Origin: Paenibacillus piri
Lineage (GTDB): Bacteria; Bacillota; Bacilli; Paenibacillales; NBRC-103111
Direction: 5' to 3'
NCBI RefSeq assembly: GCF_004354045.1
Contig: NZ_SMRT01000017.1
Span: 494-64,493, forward strand
Length of the DNA stretch: 64,000 bases
Position 1 is the first letter of the stretch. Every line of letters starts with the position of its first letter. The notes beneath the pieces were generated by a model. It did not search any database and was not told where the DNA came from. It saw only the letters and a program-made list of their open reading frames with translations. A program made the position numbers and the translations under genes. Positions 24,510 to 33,069 of the stretch are shown here, piece after piece.

Positions 24510-25682
24510 TTACTCATTTACGCCAGACAATGTCAATACTTTGCGCATCCGTTCCACGGCGAGATCCGGGTTAATGAATAAGCCCGCTTCATCCGCCATG
24601 ACGAATAAATCCGACAAATGGACGATCGAACGCGCGCCTTCCGCGCCGCCGATCATACGGAAATGCGATTGATGGCCGTTCAAATACGCCATGAAGACGA
24701 TACCCGTCTTGTAGGCATACGTCGGTCTTTGGAAAATATGCCGCGACAAATGCAGCGTTTTGTCCAAAATATGGTGGTAACGCTCCGTATCCCCCGCATC
24801 CAGCGCGTGCAGCCCCGCTGCCGCCGCAGGCGCGATCGCGTCGAATATTCCGAGCAGCGCATGGCTGAACCCCTGGTCGTCGCCGCGGATCAGCTCCGGA
24901 TAGTTGAAATCGTCGCCGGTGTACATTTTCACGCCTTCAGGCAGCAAACGGCGCATTTTGATTTCTTTGCTCGCATCGAGCAGCGAAATTTTGATGCCGT
25001 CGACTTTGTCCGCATTGGCGCGAATGACGCGCAGGCATACGTCCATCGCCGCATCCGGATCTTGATGCCCCCAATAGCCGGCCAGCTGCGGGTCGAACAT
25101 GTCGCCTAACCAATGCAGGATGACGGGCTGCGAAACCTGGCTTAATATTTTGCCGTAAACGCGCTCGTAATCTTCCGGACTTTTGGCGCAGGCGGCCAAA
25201 GCGCGGCTCGCCATCAGGATGATGCGTCCACCCAGCCCTTCGATGTATGAGCACTGCTCCTCGTAAGCCGCCTCCACTTCCTCCAGCGTAACGTTGGCGC
25301 TTGGCGCCAAATGGTCGGTGCCGGCTCCGGAAGCCATGTTGCCGCCGACGGCACGGGCTTCTGCGATGGAATGCCTGATCAACTCCTTGGACGCGTTCCA
25401 GTCCAGTCCCATACCGCGCTGTGCGGTGTCCATCGCTTCCGCGACGGACAACCCCAGCGACCACAAATAATAGCGGTATTCCATGGTCGCCTTGAAATCG
25501 ATTTTCGATTGCGCCAATGGATCGGTATTGGAAAAAGGATCGCAAACGACATGCGCCGCGGAAAAAGCGATGCGCTTTTTCAACGGGCCTTTCGGTACTT
25601 CAAACGCGGCGGAGCGGCCGAGCTCATAGGTGTAAAGCTCGCCTCCGGCGCGCGGCAATTGAATAGATTGAGCCAAATTCAT
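24510..25682 (-). CDS. DUF993 family protein (dihydrodipicolinate synthase-like TIM barrel)
   Basis: 390 residues matching the DUF993 pattern as I know it: RIAFSAAHVVCDPFSNTDP near the start, MEYRYYLWSLGLSVAEAMDTAQRGMGLDW, GAGTDHL, ILHWLGDMFDPQLAGYWGH, GIKISLLDASKEIKMRRLLP with a Lys at the place where DapA-type aldolases form a Schiff base, then MYTGDDFNYPEL. A lyase or aldolase role is inferred from the fold; no activity is established that I can name. GAGGGGG upstream of the ATG. It is the middle gene between a Gfo/Idh enzyme and a TIM-barrel isomerase. Confidence 0.85.
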   Translation of the reverse strand: MNLAQSIQLPRAGGELYTYELGRSAAFEVPKGPLKKRIAFSAAHVVCDPFSNTDPLAQSKIDFKATMEYRYYLWSLGLSVAEAMDTAQRGMGLDWNASKELIRHSIAEARAVGGNMASGAGTDHLAPSANVTLEEVEAAYEEQCSYIEGLGGRIILMASRALAACAKSPEDYERVYGKILSQVSQPVILHWLGDMFDPQLAGYWGHQDPDAAMDVCLRVIRANADKVDGIKISLLDASKEIKMRRLLPEGVKMYTGDDFNYPELIRGDDQGFSHALLGIFDAIAPAAAAGLHALDAGDTERYHHILDKTLHLSRHIFQRPTYAYKTGIVFMAYLNGHQSHFRMIGGAEGARSIVHLSDLFVMADEAGLFINPDLAVERMRKVLTLSGVNE

Positions 25683-25691
25683 TACCCCCTC

Positions 25692-26843
25692 TTACAAGTT
25701 CAAATCCGGTATGTCAATCCAGCGGCGTTCTTTCCAGGACTGCAGGCCAAGCTCGGCAAGCTGCGTGCCTTTGGCGCCTTCAAGCAAGTCCCAAGGGAAC
25801 GGCGTGTCGATAACGATGTGCTTCAGGAACAATTCCCATTGAATTTTAAAGCCGTTGTCAAACAGCTGGTTGTCCGGTACATTTTCCCATTGCTCCTGGA
25901 AGTTGAACGGGTTCGGAATATCCGGATTCCAGACCGGCTTCGGCGTATTTACTTTATGCTGCGTTTTGCACTCGCGAAGTCCGGCTACGGCGCTGCCGTC
26001 AGTACCGTCGACATGGATCGTAACCAGATCGTCGCGGTCTACGCGGGTCGTCCAGGAGGAGTTGACCTGCGCGACGATTCCGCCTGCGATTTCGAAGGTG
26101 GCATATGCCGCATCGTCAGCCGTACAAACGTATTTTTCGCCCTTTTCGTCAAAGCGCTCATGAATGTGGGTCACGCCCAGGCAGGAAACGGATTTCACTT
26201 CGCCGAACAAGTTGTCCAGCACGTAACGCCAGTGAGCGAACATATCGACGATGATGCCGCCGCCGTCTTCTTTGCGGTAATTCCACGAAGGACGCTGGCA
26301 TGGAATCATATCGCCCTCGAATACCCAGTAGCCGAACTCGAGACGAACGGACAGGATGCGGCCGAAAAATCCGGCGTCGATCAATCTTTTCAGCTTGATC
26401 AAGCCCGGCAGAAACAGTTTGTCCTGCACGACGCCGTTCTTGATGCCTTTGTCGCGCGCCAGCTTGGCCAGCTCCAACGATTCGGCCAAGCTTTCGGCCG
26501 TCGGTTTTTCGCAATAAATATGTTTGCCGGCAGCGATCGCTTTGCGGACGCCTTGAGCGCGAAGTACGGTTGTTTGCGAATCGAAGTAAATTTGATTGTA
26601 CGATTCGGCCAGGCATGCATCCAGATCGGTGGTCCAGCGCTCGATGCCGTTCGCCTCAGCCAATGCTTTCAGTTTGCTTTCCTGACGTCCGACGAGCACC
26701 GGGTCCGGCATAATGACGTCACCGTTAGGCAGCGCTACGCCACCTTGCTTGCGGATCGCTACGATAGAGCGGATCAAATGTTGATTCGTCCCCATGCGGC
26801 CGGTAACGCCGTTCATAATAATGCCCACATTAATAGTTGCCAT
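25692..26843 (-). CDS. Gfo/Idh/MocA-family oxidoreductase
   Basis: 383 residues. N-terminal IIMNGVTGRMGTNQHLIRSI (Rossmann loop with the variant GVTGRMG), IYCEKPTAESL (catalytic EKP), and a sheet domain with DGGGIIVDMFAHWRYVLDNLFG, where the His and Asp face the active site in relatives. GAAGGGAG 10 nt upstream of ATG. It is the first gene of the operon with DUF993 and the TIM-barrel isomerase, an association I recognise from other soil bacteria but which lacks an assigned pathway. Confidence 0.88.
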   Translation of the reverse strand: MATINVGIIMNGVTGRMGTNQHLIRSIVAIRKQGGVALPNGDVIMPDPVLVGRQESKLKALAEANGIERWTTDLDACLAESYNQIYFDSQTTVLRAQGVRKAIAAGKHIYCEKPTAESLAESLELAKLARDKGIKNGVVQDKLFLPGLIKLKRLIDAGFFGRILSVRLEFGYWVFEGDMIPCQRPSWNYRKEDGGGIIVDMFAHWRYVLDNLFGEVKSVSCLGVTHIHERFDEKGEKYVCTADDAAYATFEIAGGIVAQVNSSWTTRVDRDDLVTIHVDGTDGSAVAGLRECKTQHKVNTPKPVWNPDIPNPFNFQEQWENVPDNQLFDNGFKIQWELFLKHIVIDTPFPWDLLEGAKGTQLAELGLQSWKERRWIDIPDLNL

Positions 26844-26980
26844 TGTATAATTGCTCCCTTCAAATATAAAGCGTAATTAAATTGTCTTAGCCTTATTGTA
26901 ACGGGTTCGGCATGCAGCGTCTTATAAATATCAGAATTCGATTATTAAATTTGGAACCGTTTGCTTAACAAACAAGTAGG

Positions 26981-27007
26981 GACTGTCGATTAAGGTTGGT
27001 AACGGGC
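26981..27007. repeat. solitary end of MITE family A
   Basis: GACTGTCGATTAA followed by GG..GG.AACGGGC matches the outer end of the elements at 9842 and 11763, but no second end is present in the following 130 bp. It is probably a truncated copy. It lies between the minus-strand Gfo/Idh operon and the cobalamin riboswitch. Confidence 0.5.
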
Positions 27008-27107
27008 AATGTGACGCTTTTTCGAAAAAAGCTGTCGGGCCAATGGACAATGGTCCGTTTTCATGTTATCTTTTATTCAATTCGTGTCATCAAACAATCG
27101 CATACTC

Positions 27108-27282
27108 AATATAGATGAGGTGCCTTTGCTTAAAGCAAAGGGTAACAGGGAATCGGGTGCAAATCCCGAGCGGTCCCGCCACTGTAATCGGGGAGTTTTT
27201 TCCCAATGAATGTCACTCGAACGACGAACTTCGGGGAAGACGGGAAAACATGAAGAGCCGAGAGCCAGGAGACCTACCTTAT
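27108..27282 (+). ncRNA. cobalamin riboswitch
   Basis: The conserved parts are in order: a GGTGCC-type P3 opening, GGGAATCGGGTGCAAATCCC, GCGGTCCCGCCACTGTAA, and the B12 box AGCCAGGAGACCTACC at about 27263-27278. Spacing agrees with the class. It lies upstream of cbiMNQO and, through the terminator at 27378, should shut off cobalt uptake when adenosylcobalamin or a related form is plentiful. Confidence 0.95.
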
Positions 27283-27326
27283 CTATGCACCCACATGCCT
27301 TCGCGGAAAGGAGAGGTGTACGCACA

Positions 27327-27464
27327 GTGAAGCGGCAATCGGAATCATTAGCTGTCTCTCTTTGTTACGTACCCATGCCAATCCGACAGGATTGGTTTTT
27401 TTGTTTGCAAATGTGTATGGAATGCGGTTGGGAAACATTTGTACAGGGAGGCAGTTGTCGATGA
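27327..27464 (+). CDS. possible Cys-rich leader peptide overlapping the riboswitch terminator
   Basis: A 45-codon frame starts at GTG 27327 with AAAGGAGAGGTG about 8 nt upstream, runs through the terminator hairpin at 27378-27402 and stops at TGA overlapping the cbiM ATG (ATGA). The peptide has five cysteines, three of them in CLQMCMEC. If translated, ribosomes would disturb the terminator and reinitiate on cbiM. No homologue is recognised, and the frame may be chance; the strong ribosome site and exact overlap with cbiM are the arguments for it. Confidence 0.4.
   Translation: MKRQSESLAVSLCYVPMPIRQDWFFCLQMCMECGWETFVQGGSCR
27378..27402 (+). terminator. intrinsic terminator of the cobalamin riboswitch
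   Basis: Perfect 7-bp stem CCAATCC / GGATTGG with a GACA loop, followed by seven T. It stands between the B12 box and cbiM, so it is the expected expression platform. Confidence 0.85.
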
Positions 27465-28228
27465 AAGCAAAAAAAGGGCTCAGCACGTTTTTACTGGCGC
27501 TCGGATTTACTGTTTATTTAACCGTGAACGAACCGCAGTCCGCTTATGCCATGCATATTATGGAGGGCTTCTTGCCTGTCGGATGGGCGGTATTTTGGTG
27601 GGCGGTCTTCATTCCTTTTTTCGTTCTGGGGTTGCGGTCTTTAATGAGGATTACGAAAGAAACGCCGGAATTAAAACTGATGCTCGGTTTGGCCGGCGCT
27701 TTCACCTTCGTTTTGTCCGCGCTCAAAATTCCGTCAGTGACCGGAAGCAGCTCCCATCCGACCGGAACCGGTCTCGGAGCCGTCATGTTCGGTCCGCTGC
27801 CGATGAGCGTGCTCGGCTCGATCGTATTGCTGTTTCAAGCGCTGCTGCTGGCGCATGGCGGACTGACGACGCTTGGGGCCAATGCGTTTTCGATGGCGGT
27901 CGCCGGCCCGATGATCGGCTATACCGTCTATCGTTCGATGATAGCGTCGACAGGCAGGCAAAAGCTGTCGATCTTTTTGGCAGCCGCCCTGGCCGATTTA
28001 TCCACCTATGTAGTAACGTCCATCCAGTTGGCGCTCGCTTTTCCCGCGGCAAGCGGCGGCATCGCCGCTTCCTTCCTGAAATTCGCGGGTATCTTCGCGA
28101 TAACCCAAATCCCGCTGGCCATCAGCGAAGGCTTGATTACCGTCTTAATCTGGAACTGGCTGCAGGCGTACAGCCCGGAACAGCTGTCGCTGCTGCAGCG
28201 CAGCATGAAAGGAGCGAATAAAGGATGA
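27461..28228 (+). CDS. cbiM: cobalt ECF transporter substrate-binding membrane component CbiM
   Basis: 255 residues. A signal peptide (KKGLSTFLLALGFTVYLTVN..SAYA) precedes MHIMEGFLPVGWAVFWW; in CbiM the mature N-terminal Met-His segment binds Co2+. Six to seven membrane helices follow, with the SVTGSSSHPTGTGLGAVMFGP loop typical of the family. Start ATG 27461 with AGGGAGG 9 nt upstream; a longer frame to 27362 would include the terminator. First gene of cbiMNQO, behind a cobalamin riboswitch. Confidence 0.96.
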   Translation: MKAKKGLSTFLLALGFTVYLTVNEPQSAYAMHIMEGFLPVGWAVFWWAVFIPFFVLGLRSLMRITKETPELKLMLGLAGAFTFVLSALKIPSVTGSSSHPTGTGLGAVMFGPLPMSVLGSIVLLFQALLLAHGGLTTLGANAFSMAVAGPMIGYTVYRSMIASTGRQKLSIFLAAALADLSTYVVTSIQLALAFPAASGGIAASFLKFAGIFAITQIPLAISEGLITVLIWNWLQAYSPEQLSLLQRSMKGANKG

Positions 28229-28509
28229 ACCAAAGCTCGAAAAATATTTGGATCATTACGGCAGTCATCCTGTTGGCCGTTCTCCCATTGCTTCTCGTCC
28301 AGGGCGATTTCGGCGGAGCCGACGGCGCTGCGGAGCAAATGATCGGCGAACTGGCTCCCGGCTATAAGCCGTGGTTTGCTCCGTTAATGGAGCCGCCTGC
28401 GGAAACCGAGAGCATGCTGTTCGCTTTGCAGGCCGCCGCCGGGGCCGGATTCATCGGATATGCAATCGGATTTCTTCGGGGCAAAGCCGCCAAATCCAAA
28501 GCGCAATGA
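28225..28509 (+). CDS. cbiN: cobalt transport protein CbiN
   Basis: 94 residues with two membrane helices (IWIITAVILLAVLPLLLV and MLFALQAAAGAGFIGYAIGFL) flanking an extracytoplasmic loop with FGGADGAAEQMIGELAPGYKPWFAPLMEPP, the CbiN signature. It helps CbiM load cobalt. The ATG overlaps the cbiM stop by 4 bp (ATGA). Confidence 0.95.
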   Translation: MNQSSKNIWIITAVILLAVLPLLLVQGDFGGADGAAEQMIGELAPGYKPWFAPLMEPPAETESMLFALQAAAGAGFIGYAIGFLRGKAAKSKAQ

Positions 28510-29312
28510 TCCGACTTATCGATACATACGCCTACGGCAATAAACTGCGCTCCGTATCTCCGTTGTGGAAATGCGGATTCACAGCCGCCATGTTCGTGCT
28601 GTCGTACATGTCGCATCCGGCGGTCCAGCTGCTTACGGTCGGCTGGATGTGCCTGTGGACTGTCGGCCATGCCCGCATTCCGATGCGCATTTACGCAGGG
28701 CTGCTTGGCACCTGCTTTATATTTTACGCTGCGAGCCTGCCGGCTGTCCTCATCGAGATTGCTCCGTCCGGCACGCAGCTGCCGGGCACGACCGGGGCAG
28801 CGTTCTCCTTCACCTTCGCCCACTGGACGGCCTATATACCGGACAGCGGCGTTCACGCGTCTCTTCTATTATTATGCCGAACCGCGGCCTGCGTATCCTG
28901 CCTGTCCTTTATGATGCTGACTACGCCCGTTTCCGAGCTGCTTCAGGTCATGAAATGGCTCCGCATGCCGTCCCTCGTCATCGAGCTGATGCTCATTATG
29001 TACCGGTTTTTATTTCTGCTCGACACGGCAGCGCACGACATGTATACAGCGCAGATGGCGCGCGGTGGCCATTCGGGCTTCAAAAGCAGACTTGCCGATA
29101 CTGCGTCCCTCGTCGTCAGGCTGTTCACCAAAACGATGCAGCGCTACAAGCAGCTCGCCAACGGGCTGATCGCAAGAGGCTTTACCGATGAGATCCATAT
29201 GGCCCCGTACCGGGCCGTTTCCGTACCTGCCCGTTATTGGCGGGAAAGCTGTGCCGGAATCGCCGCTTTATTGCTTGTAGAATTATGGCTTCGCTGGAGG
29301 ATTCTGCTGTGA
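28506..29312 (+). CDS. cbiQ: cobalt ECF transporter transmembrane component CbiQ
   Basis: 268 residues, the T component that links S component and ATPase. Membrane helices are followed by the coupling-helix region VTKTMQRYKQLANGLIARGF-like (seen as LFTKTMQRYKQLANGLIARG), containing the ARG motif. The ATG at 28506 overlaps the cbiN stop (ATGA); the 45-codon upstream extension is an out-of-frame reading of cbiN. Confidence 0.94.
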   Translation: MIRLIDTYAYGNKLRSVSPLWKCGFTAAMFVLSYMSHPAVQLLTVGWMCLWTVGHARIPMRIYAGLLGTCFIFYAASLPAVLIEIAPSGTQLPGTTGAAFSFTFAHWTAYIPDSGVHASLLLLCRTAACVSCLSFMMLTTPVSELLQVMKWLRMPSLVIELMLIMYRFLFLLDTAAHDMYTAQMARGGHSGFKSRLADTASLVVRLFTKTMQRYKQLANGLIARGFTDEIHMAPYRAVSVPARYWRESCAGIAALLLVELWLRWRILL

Positions 29313-30151
29313 AATCGATTATGGAAGCATTGGAAGTCAACTATCAATACCCCGGCTCTGCAGCTGATGCTCTGAACGGCTTGACAATGAGCATTCCGGA
29401 AGGAAAACGAACGGCGATTTGCGGCCATAACGGCTCGGGCAAATCCACCTTCTTTTTGCATGCTGTCGGCATTCACCGACCTGCGGCAGGGCTCCTGACC
29501 TGGAAGGGGACTCCCCTGTCGTATGACAGAAAGCAGCTGCAGCTGCTGCGGCAGCGCGTAGGGCTCGTGTTCCAGGATCCGGAGCAGCAATTGATATTGA
29601 ATACGCCCTTCGAGGATATTTCGTACGGACTTCGCAATGCGCGGGTACCGGAGGATGAAATCCGCGTCCGTACGCTGCACATCCTCGATTCGATGGGGCT
29701 GGGCCAGTTGGCGGATACGCCGCTTCATCATCTGAGCCTCGGACAAAAAAAACGGGTCGCCCTGGCCGGCGTGCTCGTGCTTCGGCCGGAGCTGCTGCTG
29801 CTGGATGAGCCGACCGCTTATTTGGACCGCTCGTCCGAACGGCAGCTGCTGGAAGAATTGAGCCGTATTCACGAATCCGGCATAACGGTCGTCATGGCAA
29901 CGCATGATATGAACCTGGCCTACGCTTGGGCGGATTGGGTTTTGGTCATGGATCGCGGACAATGCGTAATGCAGGGACCGCCGGAGGAAGTGTTCCGCGA
30001 TGAAGCGAGACTGCAGGCTCTCGGACTTGAGCTGCCCCTGCTGCTGGAGCTATGGCAGGCGCTTCCCGAAGCGATGCGGAATGGAGTAGCGCCGCCGCGA
30101 AGCGTTGAGGAACTGAAGCGGGTCGCTCTCCAGTTCCATTATTCTTGCTAA
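29309..30151 (+). CDS. cbiO: cobalt ECF transporter ATPase CbiO
   Basis: 280 residues. Walker A GHNGSGKST, Q-loop QDPEQQL, signature LSLGQKKRVALAG, Walker B LLLLDEPTAYLD, switch His in ATHD. Start GTG 29309 overlaps the cbiQ stop as GTGA and has GGAGG 8 nt upstream; the ATG at 29288 is less well placed. It completes the importer; a strong terminator follows. Confidence 0.95.
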   Translation: MKSIMEALEVNYQYPGSAADALNGLTMSIPEGKRTAICGHNGSGKSTFFLHAVGIHRPAAGLLTWKGTPLSYDRKQLQLLRQRVGLVFQDPEQQLILNTPFEDISYGLRNARVPEDEIRVRTLHILDSMGLGQLADTPLHHLSLGQKKRVALAGVLVLRPELLLLDEPTAYLDRSSERQLLEELSRIHESGITVVMATHDMNLAYAWADWVLVMDRGQCVMQGPPEEVFRDEARLQALGLELPLLLELWQALPEAMRNGVAPPRSVEELKRVALQFHYSC

Positions 30152-30159
30152 AAAAAGAG

Positions 30160-30200
30160 GCTGTTCCTAAGTCTAGTTTGCAGACTTAGGAACAGCTTTG
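30160..30200 (+). terminator. strong terminator after cbiO
   Basis: A perfect 15-bp stem, GCTGTTCCTAAGTCT / AGACTTAGGAACAGC, with a 7-nt loop, followed by TTTG. It also serves the converging SLH gene, being preceded by A-rich sequence. Confidence 0.85.
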
Positions 30201-30210
30201 TACGGTTACT

Positions 30211-30573
30211 CTACTTTTTTAAAGTTAATGCTCTTTGAATGACAGTTACTGCTTCCGCGCGGGATGTATTCCCTTGTGGTTTAAGCGTACCATCCGGGTA
30301 CCCGTCTAGCAGCCCTTTCGAAGTCGCTGTTGCAATCGCAGCTTTTGCCCAATCCGAAATCTCCGCGCGATCAGTGTAATTCGCGCCTTCTGACGCAATA
30401 TCCATTTTAGCGGCATGAACCATTATGACGGCCATTTGTTCACGAGTAATATAATCGTCCGGGCCAAAGGTTGTATCGCTATATCCCGAAACCAATCCTT
30501 GCGCTTCGGCTGTGGAGATAGCAGCTTTTGCCCAATGTTGGCTTGTATCGGCAAGCATCTTCATCCATTTCAT
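30211..30573 (-). CDS. S-layer homology (SLH) domain protein, short, probably a fragment
   Basis: 120 residues made of two SLH repeats: HWAKAAISTAEAQGLVSGYSDTTFGPDDYITREQMAVIMV-type (about 13-52) and ISDWAKAAIATATSKGLLDGYPDGTLKPQGNTSRAEAVTVI-type (about 72-112). SLH domains anchor exported proteins to secondary cell-wall polymer and normally come in threes behind a signal peptide; both third repeat and signal peptide are missing. A weak ribosome site (AAAGGTGGG) precedes it. Most likely the 3' end of a lost surface-protein gene, beside another deletion scar. Confidence 0.7.
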   Translation of the reverse strand: MKWMKMLADTSQHWAKAAISTAEAQGLVSGYSDTTFGPDDYITREQMAVIMVHAAKMDIASEGANYTDRAEISDWAKAAIATATSKGLLDGYPDGTLKPQGNTSRAEAVTVIQRALTLKK

Positions 30574-30642
30574 TTCAATTTTCCCACCTTTATTTATTAT
30601 TGTATATCGATGAACCCTTTGGTAAGGAATACACCCGAAAAA

Positions 30643-30970
30643 TCAACCTTTGACCGCGCCTGCCGCCATTCCCTGCACCATGTACTTCTGAACAAAAGCG
30701 AACAGAACGACCACAGGGAGCAAAGAAAGTGAAAATCTTTACAAAGTTGTCCAAGCCGGCGAAGCTATTATAGTAAGGCTTGCTTGGGTTATAATTTTGT
30801 AAACTGAAGTAAAACACGTTAAGCATCGGGTAAAACAAAAACGAAACGATCAGCAACACCGTGGGTGCGATAAACAGATAGGGAATCCAGTGAATCCGCG
30901 CCCTTCTTCGAACCGAAGGCTTAGGCATACCGGATACCTTAACAGCTTTTGCTTCCATCATTCTGTACAT
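30643..30970 (-). pseudogene. deletion scar: MalF-type permease start joined to MalG-type permease end
   Basis: The first about 85 codons encode a MalF-type N-terminus (RARIHWIPYLFIAPTVLLIV and FYFSLQNYNPSKPYYN). After KIF the frame loses sense, while the shifted frame reads SLSLLPVVVLFAFVQKYMVQG and ends GMAAGAVKG-stop, the classic C-terminus of a MalG-type permease. A deletion of about 1.6 kb (estimated from normal gene sizes) thus removed most of two adjacent permease genes and changed frame. No functional protein is expected. Confidence 0.8.
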
Positions 30971-31113
30971 TCACTCCTTTTCATGCCCTAATTGTATTGC
31001 AAAGCATGGATTCAATGGAATGAAATAAACGCATCAAATTGTTAAAAATTATAATCAGTTCTTTTACCGGCCGACTTCCTGTTTACCTTCCAAGATTCGA
31101 CCTGACAGCAGAA

Positions 31114-31157
31114 AAAAGGTACAGTCTCCTCATTTTTCGTGAGTGACTGTACCTTTT
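31114..31157 (-). terminator. terminator after the YesN/YesM-type operon
   Basis: A 13-bp perfect stem AAAAGGTACAGTC / GACTGTACCTTTT with an 18-nt loop. The A/T ends allow termination on either strand; it lies 41 bp past the sensor kinase stop. The stretch from here to 30971 otherwise holds the dead permease promoter area (a minus-strand TATAAT near 31050). Confidence 0.8.
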
Positions 31158-31197
31158 CTCATTGTTACTGCGCGGCGGGTTTGGATTCGCCTACCGG

Positions 31198-33069
31198 CTA
31201 TTCCTCTTTCATCCCAAGCATAGCGCTCTCCGTTATTTGAATTCGCACCGTCGTCCCGCTTGGCGCGGACCGGCTTGAGACGAGCGTCATCCGGTAATGG
31301 CCGCCGTAAATCATTTTTAACCGGGAATCGACGTTCTTCATGCCGTAGCCGCCGGAGGAAATCGCTCCTTTTTCCAGTACGCCGGTCTCCATCAGCTCCA
31401 ATTGCTTCTGAACCTGCTCCGGCGTCATGCCGACTCCATTGTCGGATATTTCCAATATGACTTTTCCCTCCGACCGCCGGCCGGTCACCTGCAGGATACC
31501 CTGCCTGCGCACTCTGCGAATGCCGTGAACGATCGAATTTTCGACCAGCGGCTGCAGCATCAATTTTCCGATCGGATATCCGGCGACATCATCATCCAGA
31601 TCGACGATAAACGCAAATCTGTCCTCGAAGCGGATTTTTTGAATATTCAAGTAAATCCGGATCATCTCGAATTCCTCTTGCAGCGTAATGAATTCTTTCC
31701 CTTTGCTTAAAATAAGCCGAAACAGCTTGGACAGCCCGTTCACCATTTGACTGATCCGGGTTTGATTGTTTTCCAGCGCCAGCCAATTGATCGAATCGAG
31801 CGTGTTGTACAAAAAATGAGGATTGATCTGATATTCCAGCACCCGCAATTCAAACAGACGCTTGAGCCGCTGCTGCTCCCGCAAATCGTCCAGCAGCCCT
31901 TCGATATGGATGGCCATCGAGTTGAACGTATCCCCGATAATGCTGATTTCGTCGGTTCCTTTCAGTTCGATCCGGGTGCCCCACTGCTTTTGCCCGAATG
32001 TGCGCATCGCCCGGTTCAACGCCCCGAGCCGCTGCGACAGCATCTTCGTGCCCTGAAGCGAAATGAGAAACGCGAGCAGCAAAAAAAACGCGTAACCATA
32101 GTACAAATTGTTGCGGAAGACGGCGGCCTGGCTTTTAATATACTCGGCATCCAGCCCGACGAATAAAAATTCCTGCTCCTCGTTTTGCCGGATGACCGTA
32201 CGCCACTCCCGCCCGTTTAAGTTTATTTCCGTCAGGCCTGAACTGACGCTTGCGAGCGGGCGGGGCAGCAAAGGTCCATGGCCTCCGATCATTTTATGGT
32301 CGTCGTAGATCATCCAGGTCGTTTCCGTTTTATTAACGAGACCAAAAATCATCTGCCCGAAATAATTGTACGTATGAAAAGAATCCCTCACCGCATTTAA
32401 CGATAAATTGACCAGCACATAGCCGATTACCCGCTTTGGCTGGTTCGTTCCATATATTTTGCGTCCGATCGTAATCATATCGGCATTTTTCGTCACCGCG
32501 TCGTTCACGCTCCATGCCAAACCGGACTGTTCGGGAGAAGCAATTTCGCGCAGCAGCAGCGATTTGGTCAAATCGCTTGCGTTTAATTGGTAATTTTCCG
32601 ATGTATTCAAATAAATCGCATGATTGGAATCAATGATGGCGATGGAAAAAATATTGTTCCATACCAGCCGCTGTCTCGATAAAATCGAACGCATTATTTC
32701 CTGGTTCGCATAATCCTCATGCAGCGTGTAGCCGTAGGCCGCTCCCTCCCGTTCCTTCTGGGCAAGCCCCGCATCCTTCAAACTGCCGGATAAAATACGC
32801 TGCACCTCCGGCTCAATCAATATCTGGTTGGTCAAAGTCGTCACATCGTTGAACAACGCTCTAAGCTCGCGGCTCGTCGCATGCTCAAGCACATACAGCG
32901 TATTGTCCATCTCGTCGATTTTTTGCTGGATCTGCTTGTTCATCAGCTGGTTAATGATCAGCAATAGCAGTAAATTGGGGATGACGATCAACAATATCAG
33001 CTTGACGAAAATTTTACGCTTGAGCGTTCTGTAAAACCCGGAGCAAAACCGGAGCAGCCGTTTAAGCAT
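31198..33069 (-). CDS. YesM-type sensor histidine kinase
   Basis: About 623 residues. Membrane helix 1 (LILLIVIPNLLLLLIINQL, about 24-43), a large extracellular sensor, helix 2 (YAFFLLLAFLISL, about 320-335), HAMP, the His_kinase motif INPHFLYNTLDSINWLA with the phosphoacceptor His, then the ATPase box (LVENSIVHGIRR, ISDNGVGM, GGYGMKN). The start at 33069 overlaps the regulator's stop by 8 bp without a clear ribosome site, implying coupling; an ATG at 33084 is an alternative. It pairs with the regulator just upstream and probably senses the sugar handled by the importer at 35.7-38.8 kb. Confidence 0.9.
   Translation of the reverse strand: MLKRLLRFCSGFYRTLKRKIFVKLILLIVIPNLLLLLIINQLMNKQIQQKIDEMDNTLYVLEHATSRELRALFNDVTTLTNQILIEPEVQRILSGSLKDAGLAQKEREGAAYGYTLHEDYANQEIMRSILSRQRLVWNNIFSIAIIDSNHAIYLNTSENYQLNASDLTKSLLLREIASPEQSGLAWSVNDAVTKNADMITIGRKIYGTNQPKRVIGYVLVNLSLNAVRDSFHTYNYFGQMIFGLVNKTETTWMIYDDHKMIGGHGPLLPRPLASVSSGLTEINLNGREWRTVIRQNEEQEFLFVGLDAEYIKSQAAVFRNNLYYGYAFFLLLAFLISLQGTKMLSQRLGALNRAMRTFGQKQWGTRIELKGTDEISIIGDTFNSMAIHIEGLLDDLREQQRLKRLFELRVLEYQINPHFLYNTLDSINWLALENNQTRISQMVNGLSKLFRLILSKGKEFITLQEEFEMIRIYLNIQKIRFEDRFAFIVDLDDDVAGYPIGKLMLQPLVENSIVHGIRRVRRQGILQVTGRRSEGKVILEISDNGVGMTPEQVQKQLELMETGVLEKGAISSGGYGMKNVDSRLKMIYGGHYRMTLVSSRSAPSGTTVRIQITESAMLGMKEE

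Noticed and set aside
25311..26876. 521-codon plus-strand open frame
   Set aside because: It is opposite the DUF993 and Gfo/Idh genes, which show clear family motifs; no motif is seen in the plus-strand frame.
27439..28221. 260-codon open frame overlapping cbiM
   Set aside because: Same strand but different frame; Arg-rich with no membrane helices, whereas the cbiM frame has signal peptide and family motifs.
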